43,364 bases of DNA from Azospirillum sp. (GCA_016124535.1 WGNK01000015.1:1-43364); one strand, 5' to 3'. Positions 24,181 through 37,281 are shown, numbered from the stretch's first letter. The notes: a model not told the origin generated them from the sequence alone. Numbers and translations: made by a program.

Positions 24181-25392
24181 ATGCCTATGGCAGGGGCTTG
24201 GGAAGTGGTGGCGGGGGGCTGCCTGGTGATTTGGGCGATCCTGCTGTTCGCCCGCGGCGGCTTCTGGCGTGCCGACCAGCGCTTGTCCGGGGCACCGCCG
24301 GACCGCAGTGCCTGGCCGGCGGTGGTGGCGGTGGTGCCGGCCCGTGATGAGGCCGCAGTGATCGCGGAGTCAATCACCGGGCTGCTGCGCCAGGATTATC
24401 CCGGCCGCTTCGGGGTGGTGCTGGTCGATGACCACAGCACCGACGACACCGGCACCATCGCCAGCCGCAGTGCTGCCGCTGCCGGAGCCTCCGAACGCCT
24501 CACCCTGGTCGCCGGGGAGCGCCTGCCGGGCGGCTGGTCGGGCAAATTATGGGCCTTGGCACAGGGGGTTGAGCGCACCGGAGCGGTGGCACCGGACGCG
24601 GCGTGGCTGCTGCTGACCGATGCCGACATCCGTCACGATCCGGTTTCGTTGCGCCGCCTGGTCGCCAAGGCCGAGCGCGACGGCTGCGACCTGGTATCGC
24701 TGATGGTCCGGCTCGATCTTGGCGGCCTGTGGGGTCGGCTGCTGATTCCGGCCTTCGTTTTCTTTTTCCAGAAGCTCTACCCGTTCCCCTGGGTGAATGA
24801 TCCGCGCCGGCGTACCGCCGCGGCCGCCGGCGGCTGCATCCTGATCCGACGCACGATGCTCGTGCGGATCGGCGGGATTGCCGCGATCCACGGCGCCCTG
24901 ATCGACGATTGTGCGCTGGCCGCCGCGGTCAAGGCGGCGGGCGGCCGGCTCTGGCTCGGCCTGTCGAGCGATCTGGTCAGCCTGCGTCCCTATGGCGGCT
25001 TCCGCGGAATTTGGGACATGGTGGTCCGCACCGCCTATACCCAGCTCGGGCATTCGCCGCTGCTTCTGGCCGGAACCGTGATCGGCATGGCGCTGACTTA
25101 TCTGGCGGGACCACTGGCGGTGCTGATCTGGCCGTGGCACGGCAGCGCTCCGGCGGCCGCCCTCGGCCTGGCGGCATGGATCGTGATGAGCGTTGCCTAT
25201 CGGCCAACCCTGGCGCTCTATCGCCAACCCGCGGCTGCCGCCTACTTGCTGCCGCTCGCCGGGCTCCTGTATAGCATGATGACGGTCGGCTCGGCGGTCC
25301 GCCATTGGCGCGGCCGCGGCGGTGCCTGGAAGGGCCGGACCTACCCCGCCGGCGCGATGACCGGTTCGGCTTTGGAAGGATCGTCACGGTGA
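24181..25392 (+). CDS. hpnB: Hopene-associated glycosyltransferase HpnB
   Basis: This GT2-type membrane glycosyltransferase (403 residues) belongs to the HpnB family encoded with hopanoid genes; its precise role in hopanoid glycosylation is not established. An N-terminal membrane helix is followed by VVPARDEAAVIAESITGLL, VVLVDDHSTDDTG, the DxD-type DADIRHDP and IDDCALAAAVKAAGG. Several C-terminal helices include SPLLLAGTVIGMALTYLAGP. A second ATG at 24187 is equally plausible; the GGGGCGGGGG stretch can serve either. It heads the hpnBCDE unit and overlaps hpnC through GTGA. Confidence 0.9.
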   Translation: MPMAGAWEVVAGGCLVIWAILLFARGGFWRADQRLSGAPPDRSAWPAVVAVVPARDEAAVIAESITGLLRQDYPGRFGVVLVDDHSTDDTGTIASRSAAAAGASERLTLVAGERLPGGWSGKLWALAQGVERTGAVAPDAAWLLLTDADIRHDPVSLRRLVAKAERDGCDLVSLMVRLDLGGLWGRLLIPAFVFFFQKLYPFPWVNDPRRRTAAAAGGCILIRRTMLVRIGGIAAIHGALIDDCALAAAVKAAGGRLWLGLSSDLVSLRPYGGFRGIWDMVVRTAYTQLGHSPLLLAGTVIGMALTYLAGPLAVLIWPWHGSAPAAALGLAAWIVMSVAYRPTLALYRQPAAAAYLLPLAGLLYSMMTVGSAVRHWRGRGGAWKGRTYPAGAMTGSALEGSSR

Positions 25393-26297
25393 ATGGGTCG
25401 GTGGAGACACCCTCCGGCAAGGGGGCCGGCGACGAGAATTTTCCGGTCGGATCGTGGCTGCTGCCGGCCGCATTGCGCCCGCATGTCGCGATTTTCTACG
25501 AGTTTGCCCGCGCGATCGACGATATCGCCGACAATCCAGCGCTACCGCCCGACGACAAGATTGTGCGCCTGGACGGATTTGCCGCCGCACTGGAATGCGG
25601 CGACGGGGATGCTGACGCCTTCGCCAAGGCTTTCGCCTTGCGCCGCAGCCTGGCGGAGACCGGCGTCACCCCCCGCCACGGGCTCGACCTGATCGACGCA
25701 TTCAAACAGGATGCCCGCAAGACCCGCTACGCCGATTGGCGCGAGTTGATCGGCTACTGCGATCGTTCAGCGGCCCCGGTCGGCCGCTATTTGCTGGATC
25801 TCCATGGCGAGGACGCCGGCTTCGGCTATCCCGCCTCCGACGCGCTGTGCAACGCGCTGCAGGTGCTCAATCATTTGCAGGACTGTCAGACCGACCATCG
25901 CGTGCTCGACCGCGTCTATCTGCCCCTGGACTGGATGGCCGAGGCCGGCGTGACGGTGGACGACCTGCAGGCCCGCCAGGCGGTCCCCGGCTTGCGCCAG
26001 GTGCTGGACCGTTGCCTCGACGGCACCGAACGCCTGCTGGAGCTGGCGCGTACCCTGCCCGGCCGGCTGGTCAGCCGCCGCCTGGGCATGGAATCGGCGG
26101 TAATCGTTCAGCTTGCCGGCCGCTTGACCGAAAGGCTGCGCCGGGGCGACCCGATTGCCGGCCGGGTCGCCCTGACCAAGCTGGATTTTTTTGCCTGCGG
26201 GATCGCCGGGATCGGCGTTGGTCTGGTCTCCAGAGCGGTGAATGCGCGCGCAGCAGTCGGGAAGCGCTCGACCGGCCTGGATTCGGTGAAGGGGTGA
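25389..26297 (+). CDS. hpnC: Squalene synthase family protein HpnC (hydroxysqualene synthase)
   Basis: HpnC is one of three enzymes (HpnC, HpnD, HpnE) that together make squalene from farnesyl diphosphate; it converts presqualene diphosphate to hydroxysqualene. The 302-residue protein has the prenyl-diphosphate-binding helix FYEFARAIDDIADNP. The second site, usually Asp-rich, reads LNHLQDCQTDHRVLDRVYLP. The ENFPVGSWLLP opening is typical of HpnC. The GTG at 25389 overlaps the hpnB stop and has GGAAGG about 8 bases upstream. Expected to be cytoplasmic or membrane-peripheral. Confidence 0.9.
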   Translation: MNGSVETPSGKGAGDENFPVGSWLLPAALRPHVAIFYEFARAIDDIADNPALPPDDKIVRLDGFAAALECGDGDADAFAKAFALRRSLAETGVTPRHGLDLIDAFKQDARKTRYADWRELIGYCDRSAAPVGRYLLDLHGEDAGFGYPASDALCNALQVLNHLQDCQTDHRVLDRVYLPLDWMAEAGVTVDDLQARQAVPGLRQVLDRCLDGTERLLELARTLPGRLVSRRLGMESAVIVQLAGRLTERLRRGDPIAGRVALTKLDFFACGIAGIGVGLVSRAVNARAAVGKRSTGLDSVKG

Positions 26298-26302
26298 GCG
26301 CG

Positions 26303-27211
26303 GTGGAGCCTACCGTCACCGAGGGTCAGACGGTTGAGCCGGCACTGCCGCCCGACCCGCTAGAGCACGTGGTCGGCGTGGTCAAGCGCTCGGGCACGTC
26401 CTTCCTGCTCGGCATGCAGCTGTTGCCGCGTGAGCGACGCAACGCGATGTTTGCGATCTATGCCTTCGGACGCGAGGTCGACGACGTGGCCGACGAGCCG
26501 GGCGCGGTCGACGACAAGTTGCGGCGGCTAGACGGTTGGCGGACCGAGGTCGACCGGCTGTTTGACGGCGCGCCGACCCTTCCGACCACCATCGCCCTGG
26601 CAGAGCCGGTGTCGCGCTTCGCCCTGCCCCGCGACGAATTCCTGCTGTTGATCGATGGCATGGAAATGGACGCCCGCGAGCTGATGCGGGCGCCCGAGCC
26701 TGAGGTCCTCGAAGGCTATTGCCGGCGGGTCGCCGGAACCATCGGGCTGTTGTCGCTGCCGGTGTTCGGCGCCCAGGGATCGGCCGCCCAGGAATTTGGG
26801 CTGGCGCTCGCCGATGCCCTGCAGCTGACCAACATCCTGCGCGATGTCGAGGAGGACGCCGAACGCGATCGACTTTACCTGCCCGCCGATCTGCTGGTCC
26901 GGCACGGCATCGACCCCAAGGCCTCGCCGAAATCCGTGTTGGCGCACCCGGCACGACCGCGGGTCTGTGCTGACCTTGCCGAACTCGCCCGCGCCCGCTA
27001 TACCGCCGCCGATTCCGCGCTGGCGCGCTGCGACCGGCGTCCGCTGTTGCCGGCACTGTTGATGATGGGCATTTACGAGACCGTGCTCGAGCACATGATC
27101 TGTCGTTGCTTTCCCCTGGTTCCCGGTGGCTACCGCCTGTCCAAGCCGGGTAAGTTGTGGGCGGCACTGCGCCGCGGCTATCTCCGACCCAAATGGCAAC
27201 CGTCCATATAA
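26303..27211 (+). CDS. hpnD: Presqualene diphosphate synthase HpnD
   Basis: HpnD condenses two farnesyl diphosphates to presqualene diphosphate. Both Asp-rich substrate sites are visible, YAFGREVDDVADEPG and LTNILRDVEEDAERDRLYLP, as in isoprenoid synthases of the squalene/phytoene group. The RSGTSFLLGMQLLPRERRNA opening fits the family. Two starts are possible. GTG 26294 overlaps the hpnC stop by GTGA, but AAGGGG would touch it. GTG 26303 has that same AAGGGG at about 8 bases and is preferred. The gene overlaps hpnE by 19 bases. Confidence 0.9.
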   Translation: MEPTVTEGQTVEPALPPDPLEHVVGVVKRSGTSFLLGMQLLPRERRNAMFAIYAFGREVDDVADEPGAVDDKLRRLDGWRTEVDRLFDGAPTLPTTIALAEPVSRFALPRDEFLLLIDGMEMDARELMRAPEPEVLEGYCRRVAGTIGLLSLPVFGAQGSAAQEFGLALADALQLTNILRDVEEDAERDRLYLPADLLVRHGIDPKASPKSVLAHPARPRVCADLAELARARYTAADSALARCDRRPLLPALLMMGIYETVLEHMICRCFPLVPGGYRLSKPGKLWAALRRGYLRPKWQPSI

Positions 27212-28449
27212 TCGGGACAGGTGTCGCCGGTCTTGCTTGCGCGGTACGCTTGGTCGGCCGCGGCTGCCGGATTGCCCTGTGGGAGGCCGCCCCCGGTGCC
27301 GGCGGCCGCTGTCGCTCGTTCTTCGATGCCAGTCTTGGTCGCCGGATCGACAACGGCAACCATTTGCTGCTCAGCGCCAACCGCGCCGTGCTCAGCTACC
27401 TCGACGAGATCGGCGCCGCCGACACGCTGATCCGGCCCGATCGGGCTGCGTTTCCGTTCGTTGATCTCGCCAGTGGCGCGCATTGGACGGTACGCCCCAA
27501 CGATGGCCCGCTGCCCTGGTGGGTGCTGGTGCCGTCGCGGCGGATTCCGGGAACGCGGGCGGCCGACTACCTCTCCGGCCTCCGCCTGTTTCTCGCCCGA
27601 GCCGACGCCACCGTCGGCCAATGCTTCCCGGCCACCGATCCGCTGTTCCGCAGTTTCTGGGAGCCGTTGACCCTGGCCGCCCTCAATCTCGAACCGGCGG
27701 CAGCGGCGGCGGCCCCCCTGCGGGCGGTGATCGCCGAGACCTTCGCGCGCGGTGGCGCCTGGTGCCGCCCGATGATTGCCCGCGACGGCTTGTCCGATAG
27801 CCTGGTCGAGCCGGCGCTGCGCCGATTGGCGGCAGCCGGGGTCGTCCCCGCCTTCGGCCATCGGCTGCGCGGCCTCCGATTCGATGACGGCCGGGTCGCC
27901 GGGCTGGATTTCGGCGAGCACAGGGTAGCCCTTGAACCCGAGGATCGGGTGGTGTTGGCGGTCCCCGCGGCGGTCGCCAGACCCCTGCTCCCAGGTGTGA
28001 CCGTGCCCGACGACGGTACGGCCATCGTCAACGCCCATTTCCGGCTCGCGCAGCCGATTCCGCCTCCCGACGGCATCCCGTTCGTCGGGCTGATCGGCGG
28101 GGCGGCACATTGGGTATTCCTGCGCGGCGATCTTGCCAGCGTCACGGTCAGCGGTGCCGGGGCCCTGGCCGATCAAGCGGCGCCCGCGCTCGCCACGCTG
28201 TTGTGGCACGATGTCGCCAGGGCGTTCAACCGCGACACAACCGTGCTTCCGCCCTACCGGATCATCAAGGAACGGCGGGCGACATTCGTTCAGACCCCCG
28301 AAAACCTGCGCCGGCGGCCCGGGGTCTCGACGCGGTGGCGCAACCTGTTTCTGGCCGGGGACTGGACGGCGACGGGCCTGCCCGCAACAATTGAGGGTGC
28401 CGTGCGGTCGGGCCACAGTGCCGCATCGGCATCCGGTTGCATGACTTAA
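27193..28449 (+). CDS. hpnE: Hydroxysqualene dehydroxylase HpnE
   Basis: HpnE is an FAD-dependent amine-oxidase-type enzyme that reduces hydroxysqualene to squalene, the last step of the HpnCDE route. The N-terminal dinucleotide-binding motif is VHIIGTGVAGLACAVRL, followed by the second GG motif EAAPGAGGRCRSF. The C-terminal FAD segment is NLFLAGDWTATGLPATIEGA. It is 418 residues long, usual for the family. The ATG 27193 lies within the hpnD 3' end. Squalene-hopene cyclase and the hpnH/hpnG genes are not adjacent, so the hopanoid pathway is split over several loci. Confidence 0.9.
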   Translation: MATVHIIGTGVAGLACAVRLVGRGCRIALWEAAPGAGGRCRSFFDASLGRRIDNGNHLLLSANRAVLSYLDEIGAADTLIRPDRAAFPFVDLASGAHWTVRPNDGPLPWWVLVPSRRIPGTRAADYLSGLRLFLARADATVGQCFPATDPLFRSFWEPLTLAALNLEPAAAAAAPLRAVIAETFARGGAWCRPMIARDGLSDSLVEPALRRLAAAGVVPAFGHRLRGLRFDDGRVAGLDFGEHRVALEPEDRVVLAVPAAVARPLLPGVTVPDDGTAIVNAHFRLAQPIPPPDGIPFVGLIGGAAHWVFLRGDLASVTVSGAGALADQAAPALATLLWHDVARAFNRDTTVLPPYRIIKERRATFVQTPENLRRRPGVSTRWRNLFLAGDWTATGLPATIEGAVRSGHSAASASGCMT

Positions 28450-28495
28450 GTCGTTCGCATTAGTGTGGCCCGGAGCGGGCCCCGGAGAGAGCACC

Positions 28496-32617
<4,122 letters not shown>

Positions 32618-32659
32618 GCCGCGGGTCGCCGTCCGGTCCGGCCGAGCGGAGAAACGAAT

Positions 32660-33154
32660 TTGCCCATGCCGGCGCCGCAACCGCCACAGCCGACCCGCTT
32701 TGCCGTTCAGCGGGCTCGCGGCAAGAGCTGGAAGACCATCTTCGTCGATGAGGACATCGCCAATGTCGATCGGGCGATGAAAGAGGTCATCCGGTTGAAT
32801 GCGAAGGGCTGCTTCCGCCTGATCCGCCTCGACCACAATCCGGAGGCCAAGTTCGACGGTTTGGAGTTCAACTGGAAGCTGATCGCGCTGCATGCCCCCA
32901 GGAACGGCCAGCTCTATACCGGCCTCGGCGGTTCCGGGCCGACCACCGCCGCAGCCGCGGGGGCAGGACCAAATGTCCGCCGGACGAGCGGTCCCTCAAA
33001 AGCGCGCCCCGCCGGCGCCCGCCGCGTCGGCGAGCGGGTCGCGGTACCGTTCCTGCTCTATGGCCTGGTCGCGGTGCTGGGCGCGGCGATTGCGGTCATC
33101 CTTTATCTCAAGTTCGGCTCGGCCGGCGGTTCGCTCGCGCCGCCACGGTTGTGA
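32660..33154 (+). CDS. Hypothetical protein with C-terminal membrane helix
   Basis: I do not recognise the family. It is a 164-residue protein in three parts. A compact N-terminal domain (about 15-85: SWKTIFVDEDIANVDRAMKE, then VIRLNAKGCFRLIRLDHNPE and KFDGLEFNWKLIALHAP) has a predicted mixed alpha/beta pattern. A Gly/Ala/Arg/Pro linker follows. One C-terminal hydrophobic helix (PFLLYGLVAVLGAAIAVILYLKFG) then leads to a short tail, so it may be a tail-anchored inner-membrane protein. TTG 32660 has GCGGAGA at 7 bases; ATG 32666 is the alternative. It lies 42 bases behind the CheB/CheR-kinase gene and is probably co-transcribed with it, so a link to that signalling protein is possible but unproven. 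Confidence 0.65.
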   Translation: MPMPAPQPPQPTRFAVQRARGKSWKTIFVDEDIANVDRAMKEVIRLNAKGCFRLIRLDHNPEAKFDGLEFNWKLIALHAPRNGQLYTGLGGSGPTTAAAAGAGPNVRRTSGPSKARPAGARRVGERVAVPFLLYGLVAVLGAAIAVILYLKFGSAGGSLAPPRL

Positions 33155-33275
33155 CCGGCACCGGGGGGGCACCCGCCTCCCGGTTCGGGGTGCATGCCTC
33201 GCGGCTTGCTGGTCCGGCCGCTCCACGCTAATCCTGTCACCAGGTTCGACCCTCCCCTCGGCCCAACGGGTAACC

Positions 33276-34169
33276 ATGTCCAGTTCAGCCGCCCCCCTGT
33301 TCGAGCGTGTCGCGCTGATCGGCATCGGCCTGATCGGTTCGTCGCTCGCCCGCCGAATCCGGCGCGACCGGCTGGCCGACGCCATCGTCTGTGCGGCACG
33401 CAGCGAGGCCACCGCGGCGCGCGCCCTGGCGCTCGGCCTGGTCGATCAGGCCGGCACCGATGCCGCGGCGTCGGTCGCGGGGGCGGACCTGGTGATCTTG
33501 TGCTCGCCGGTCGGCACCTATGCCGAGATCGCCGCGGCGATCGGGCCGCTGCTGAAGCCGGGTGCGATCGTCTCGGATGTAGGCTCGGTCAAGCAATGCG
33601 TGATCCGCGACGTCGGCCCCTGCCTGCCCGACGGCGTCAGCCTGGTGCCCGCCCATCCGGTCGCGGGCACCGAGCATTCGGGGCCAGATGCCGGCTTTCC
33701 TGAATTATTCGAGGGCCGTTGGTGCATCCTGACCCCACCGCCCGGAACCGACCCCCAGGCGATCGAGCGGGTCGCCGCGTTGTGGCGCTGCTGCGGGGCG
33801 CTGATCGAGGTGATGGAACCGGCGCACCATGACCGCGTGCTGGCAATCACCTCGCACCTGCCCCACCTGATCGCCTATACCATCGTCGGCACCGCCGTCG
33901 ACCTGGAAGAGGCAACCCGCTCCGAAGTGATCAAGTTTTCGGCCGGCGGCTTTCGCGACTTCACCCGCATCGCGGCGTCGGACCCGGTGATGTGGCGCGA
34001 CATCTTCCTCAACAACCGCGAGGCGGTGCTGGAAATCATCCAGCGCTTCAGCGAAGATCTTACCGCGCTGCAGCGTGCGATCCGCTGGGGCGAAGGCGAC
34101 AAGCTGGAAGAGCTGTTCACCCGCACTCGCGCGATCCGCCGCAGCATCATCGACGTGAAGCAGGCCTGA
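33276..34169 (+). CDS. Prephenate/arogenate dehydrogenase family protein (TyrA-type)
   Basis: The predicted enzyme catalyses the NAD(P)-dependent oxidative decarboxylation of prephenate or arogenate in tyrosine biosynthesis. The 297-residue protein has the Rossmann motif VALIGIGLIGSSLARRI (11-27), VILCSPVGTYAEI, DVGSVKQ, and the substrate-site histidines in VPAHPVAGTEHSG and SHLPHLIAY. No chorismate mutase or ACT domain is present. Substrate preference (prephenate or arogenate) cannot be read from sequence. In many alphaproteobacteria the gene follows hisC; here hisC is absent, and the upstream gene is the small membrane protein. There is no strong ribosome binding site before the ATG at 33276. 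Confidence 0.88.
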   Translation: MSSSAAPLFERVALIGIGLIGSSLARRIRRDRLADAIVCAARSEATAARALALGLVDQAGTDAAASVAGADLVILCSPVGTYAEIAAAIGPLLKPGAIVSDVGSVKQCVIRDVGPCLPDGVSLVPAHPVAGTEHSGPDAGFPELFEGRWCILTPPPGTDPQAIERVAALWRCCGALIEVMEPAHHDRVLAITSHLPHLIAYTIVGTAVDLEEATRSEVIKFSAGGFRDFTRIAASDPVMWRDIFLNNREAVLEIIQRFSEDLTALQRAIRWGEGDKLEELFTRTRAIRRSIIDVKQA

Positions 34170-34182
34170 GCCGACCGGCTCA
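34167..34182. terminator. Palindrome containing both stop codons of the convergent tyrA-type and AsmA genes
   Basis: TGAGCCGACCGGCTCA is a perfect inverted repeat apart from the two central bases. It includes the TGA of the plus-strand dehydrogenase gene (34167-34169) and, on the other strand, the TGA of the AsmA gene (34180-34182). The two coding regions are separated by only 10 bases. A short stem with no T-run makes termination uncertain. Confidence 0.4.
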
Positions 34183-36189
34183 CCATGGTTTGACCCAGAG
34201 CGGCCGGAGCAGGCTGCGGCCGAGCTTGTCGACGTAGTCAAGGGCGTTGCCGACCGGCCCGCGCGGACTGACGGCCTGGCTGGTCGCCGGCGGGTGCAGT
34301 GCCTGAACGCAGGGATTGGCGCTGCCGGTGCCGATGCTGACGAAGGGTACCAGCAGAGCCAGCGGGTTGATCGCGCCCAGCAGCAACCCGGCCGCTCCCC
34401 GCGCTGCCAGCCCGAGCGCGTCGGGCGTGGTATAATGCTGATAGAGCGTCCCGGTCATCCGCATCGGGGTCGCCAGGCTGATCAGACTTGGGTCCTTCGG
34501 CCGGGGATTGAACAGCATGTCGAGCTGTTCGGTGGCGAGGTTGATCGCTCCGGCCCCGGAAATGGTAATCCGGCCGGTGTCGATCAGCAGGCCCTGGCTG
34601 GTGGCAAGGCCGTTGTGGGCCTGGAACCGGGCGACCAGGCAGTTGAGCTGGGTACGATCGCCATGTTCGGCCCAGGGCAGCAGGGCCTGGACCAGATCCG
34701 CGGCGATCAGATCGAAACCGCGGATCGGCAGCGTGCCTTTGCCGACCACGAAATCGGCCTCGCCATCGACCCCGGCGAACAGCGCCCGGATGCTTTCGCC
34801 GCGCGCGGCGAGATCGGCCGCGATATCGAGCTGACCGGTCGGCGGCTCGCTCCAGCCGAAGGCCGGCATCAGCAGCGCCAGGTCGAGGCTGCTCGCCTTG
34901 CCGGTCCAGTAAAGCCGGGTCGGCCGTGGCCGGGCGTCGATGTCGACCCGACCGTCGATGGTGCCGCCGGTCAGGCGGGCCTGGAACGGGTCGACCGTCA
35001 GCAGGCGGCCGGACAGATGGGCCACCCCATCGAGCTTGGTCAATTCGCCGGGCCAGGTCACGACCCGGTCGAACGCCAGGTCGACACGGCCGTCGATCGC
35101 GCCCAGGGCGTCGAATGGATAGGGCCAATCGCTGAACACCCGGCGGTCGTCGACCGGGGGCAGCCGGACCACATCGCCCGAGAGATCGGCCAAACGCAGC
35201 GTCGTGCTGGTCAGCCGGCCATCGACGCGCGGGCGGGCGCCACCCAGTTGCAGGGTCAGGCTGCCGCCGAGGTCGCTCCTGGCGAACTGGGCGGCAATAT
35301 CGTCGAAGCGGTAGTGGCCGGTGCCGCCGGTCATGCGGGCCGTAGCGCGGTAGGGGCCGATGCCGGGCAGCCACAGGCCGATCAGCGGATTGATCGCCCC
35401 AAGCCGCTTGCCGATCACGCCGACCGCGAGATCGAGCTTCCGACCGGCGCCGAGCGGGTGGTCGATGGTGCCGCGGAGTTCCAGGGTGGTACCGGCACCC
35501 CGCACCGTCGCATCGATCGGCCAGGCCGGCCGGTCGGCGATCACATCGATCAAGGGACCGCCGGTCAGGTCGACGGCAACCGGCACGTCACGATAGTGGC
35601 CGGTGACATCGAGAGTCAGCCGACCGGCACGGGGCAATTGCGCCTTGCCCTCGACCACCGCAATGGTGGTCGGGCGAGCATTGCCACCGCTATGATAGCT
35701 GATCAAAACATCCTTGAGGGTCAGTTTGGCGATATCGGGAGCCCAGGGCTGCTGGACTCCGGTGCCGATGCTGCTGCCGCCGGCGCTCCACCACCAATTG
35801 GCCCGGCCAAGGCGGTCGCTCTCCAGGCGAATCACCGCCCCGGCCAGGCCGAGATGGGCGATCCGCGGCCGTCCGAACAACAGCGACGTCGGCGAAAAGC
35901 CGATCTCGACCCGCGCAATACTGGCCATCTCGGCGCTCTGCGCCCAGGGCGCATTGGCGACCCGAACCTGATTGGCAATCAGGGTCGGGATGGGCCGCAG
36001 ACTGAAATTGACCTTGCCGTCGATAGCGACGATCAGACCGGTGGTGTCCTCGACCGCGGCGATGACCTCGCGGCGGTAATCGTTGGCGTTGACGTACCAC
36101 AGCAACACGCCGACCACCGCGGCGCAGGCCAGCATGACCGAGGCGGCGATCTCGACCAGCCACACCAGCCGCCGCAGCCGCCGGGTCAT
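34180..36189 (-). CDS. AsmA family protein
   Basis: The 669-residue envelope protein has an N-terminal inner-membrane helix (residues about 10-32, LVEIAASVMLACAAVVGVLL) and a long periplasmic part. The AsmA N-terminal domain is shown by YRREVIAAVEDTTGLIVAID, GKVNFSLRPIPTLIANQVRV and SIARVEIGFSPTSLLFGRPR. The C-terminal AsmA-like domain includes GINLATEQLDMLFNPRPKDP preceded by LLIDTGRITISG. AsmA-type proteins are bridge-like lipid-transfer candidates that affect outer-membrane lipid balance. The start codon overlaps the stop of the HAD phosphatase gene (ATGA). It ends 10 bases from the convergent dehydrogenase gene. Confidence 0.88.
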   Translation of the reverse strand: MTRRLRRLVWLVEIAASVMLACAAVVGVLLWYVNANDYRREVIAAVEDTTGLIVAIDGKVNFSLRPIPTLIANQVRVANAPWAQSAEMASIARVEIGFSPTSLLFGRPRIAHLGLAGAVIRLESDRLGRANWWWSAGGSSIGTGVQQPWAPDIAKLTLKDVLISYHSGGNARPTTIAVVEGKAQLPRAGRLTLDVTGHYRDVPVAVDLTGGPLIDVIADRPAWPIDATVRGAGTTLELRGTIDHPLGAGRKLDLAVGVIGKRLGAINPLIGLWLPGIGPYRATARMTGGTGHYRFDDIAAQFARSDLGGSLTLQLGGARPRVDGRLTSTTLRLADLSGDVVRLPPVDDRRVFSDWPYPFDALGAIDGRVDLAFDRVVTWPGELTKLDGVAHLSGRLLTVDPFQARLTGGTIDGRVDIDARPRPTRLYWTGKASSLDLALLMPAFGWSEPPTGQLDIAADLAARGESIRALFAGVDGEADFVVGKGTLPIRGFDLIAADLVQALLPWAEHGDRTQLNCLVARFQAHNGLATSQGLLIDTGRITISGAGAINLATEQLDMLFNPRPKDPSLISLATPMRMTGTLYQHYTTPDALGLAARGAAGLLLGAINPLALLVPFVSIGTGSANPCVQALHPPATSQAVSPRGPVGNALDYVDKLGRSLLRPLWVKPW

Positions 36190-36890
36190 CGTACCGGCAG
36201 CCCTCGGCCGCCCGACAGCAAGGCCTTGATCAGATCGGGAAGCTCGCCGGCGGTCCCGGCGATGCGGTCGGCACCGGCAGCGGCGAGTTCTGCGGGCTCG
36301 TGATAACCCCAGGCGACCCCGACCGAGGCCAGTCCGGCGCGGCGGGCCATCTCGATGTCATAGGTCGTGTCGCCGATCATCACCGCCGCCGCGGCACCGA
36401 CCCCGGCAGCGGCAAGGGCGTGGCGAACCATGGTCGGATCGGGCTTGCCCGGTCCGTCATCGGCGGTCTGGAGGGTGACGAAGCTCTCCAGCAAGTCGAG
36501 CCGCCGGAGCAGTGCCACCAAGCCCCGGCGCGACTTGCCGGTGGCAATGCCCAGCAGGATGCCGGCCTCGGCCAAGGCCGACAGCGTCTCGCGAATGCCG
36601 GGAAACAGCGGTTCCTCGTGATCGGCATTCTGGCGGAGTTCGAAAAAGGCCCGCCGGTAGCACGCGGCCAACCGCTCATGGTCACCGCCGGCCGCCTCGG
36701 GCAGCAGAGCCGCGACCGCCTCGACCAGTGACAGCCCGACCACCCGCCGCACCGCTGCGGGCTCAGGATCGGTCAGCCCGGCGTCGCGCCAGGCCGCGGT
36801 CATCGCGGCAACGATGATATGCTGGCTGTCGACCAGCGTGCCGTCACAATCAAACAGGGCAAGGCTGAAAGGCATCGTCTGGGCGCACAT
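36186..36890 (-). CDS. HAD-IA hydrolase, phosphoglycolate phosphatase-like
   Basis: This is a predicted small-molecule phosphatase (234 residues) of the Gph-like HAD group. Motif I is LALFDCDGTLVDSQ, with Asp14 and Asp16. Motif II is the Thr of GIATGKSRRGL, motif III the Lys of GPGKPDPTMV, and motif IV is MIGDTTYDIEMARRAG. The natural substrate cannot be assigned; phosphoglycolate is only the nearest named activity. ATG 36890 gives five residues more than ATG 36875, and neither has a clear ribosome binding site. It is co-directional and overlapping with the AsmA gene. The AT-richer gap upstream (to 37281) should contain its promoter. Confidence 0.87.
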   Translation of the reverse strand: MCAQTMPFSLALFDCDGTLVDSQHIIVAAMTAAWRDAGLTDPEPAAVRRVVGLSLVEAVAALLPEAAGGDHERLAACYRRAFFELRQNADHEEPLFPGIRETLSALAEAGILLGIATGKSRRGLVALLRRLDLLESFVTLQTADDGPGKPDPTMVRHALAAAGVGAAAAVMIGDTTYDIEMARRAGLASVGVAWGYHEPAELAAAGADRIAGTAGELPDLIKALLSGGRGLPVR

Positions 36891-37281
36891 CGAACAGTTG
36901 AACCGGCGGATCGCTCAATCGGCCGCCACCCTTAGCACAGATCGCCCGGCGCCGACAGCGGCCGCCACCGCGGTACGGCCGGAAGCCGGGCAGGCCCGCA
37001 GCAATGATTTCCAAACGTTCCCAAGCGCAGGGCGCCTGGGATTGAAATTAGCACTCATTCTAAACAGAAATCTGCGAATCTGCAAAAATGATGCTCGATT
37101 ATCGGGGTTTTCAAACCGATGTCTAATTGGCAACAACATTTCGACACATTGACCGCACAGAGTTGATTGACGGCAAGCTGAACCAAACGGCGATGCCGAA
37201 CTGTGGTTTCATTTGACCACGGTTGCTACCGCGTAGTCCCGGCCCAGTTCCTATCCCTGCCCTTTCGATTCCGGAGTTCCC
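36891..37281. other. Intergenic region, partly AT-rich, between divergent genes (391 bp)
   Basis: No gene is supported. About 37005-37190 is clearly less GC-rich than the rest of the window and probably holds the promoters of the HAD/AsmA unit (minus) and the DUF2231 gene (plus). An imperfect inverted repeat, ATCGGGGTTT-TC-AAACCGAT with a two-base bulge, lies at 37101-37120. TTGACC at 37214-37219 is followed after 15 bases by TAGTCC, a weak plus-strand promoter candidate. A lone TTAGCACTC at 37048-37056 lacks its inverted partner. Confidence 0.55.

Noticed and set aside
34294..36303. 669-codon open frame antisense to the AsmA gene
   Set aside because: AsmA motifs and the membrane helix on the minus strand are convincing. 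The plus-strand frame is low-complexity and has no hydrophobic core pattern.
37048..37056. TTAGCACTC resembling half of a CIRCE heat-shock operator
   Set aside because: The inverted partner GAGTGCTAA nine bases downstream is missing, and neither adjacent gene is a chaperone gene.
36814..37152. 112-codon plus-strand frame across the HAD gene start and the AT-rich gap
   Set aside because: It overlaps the HAD gene on the other strand, has no ribosome binding site or recognisable motif, and lies in probable promoter DNA.
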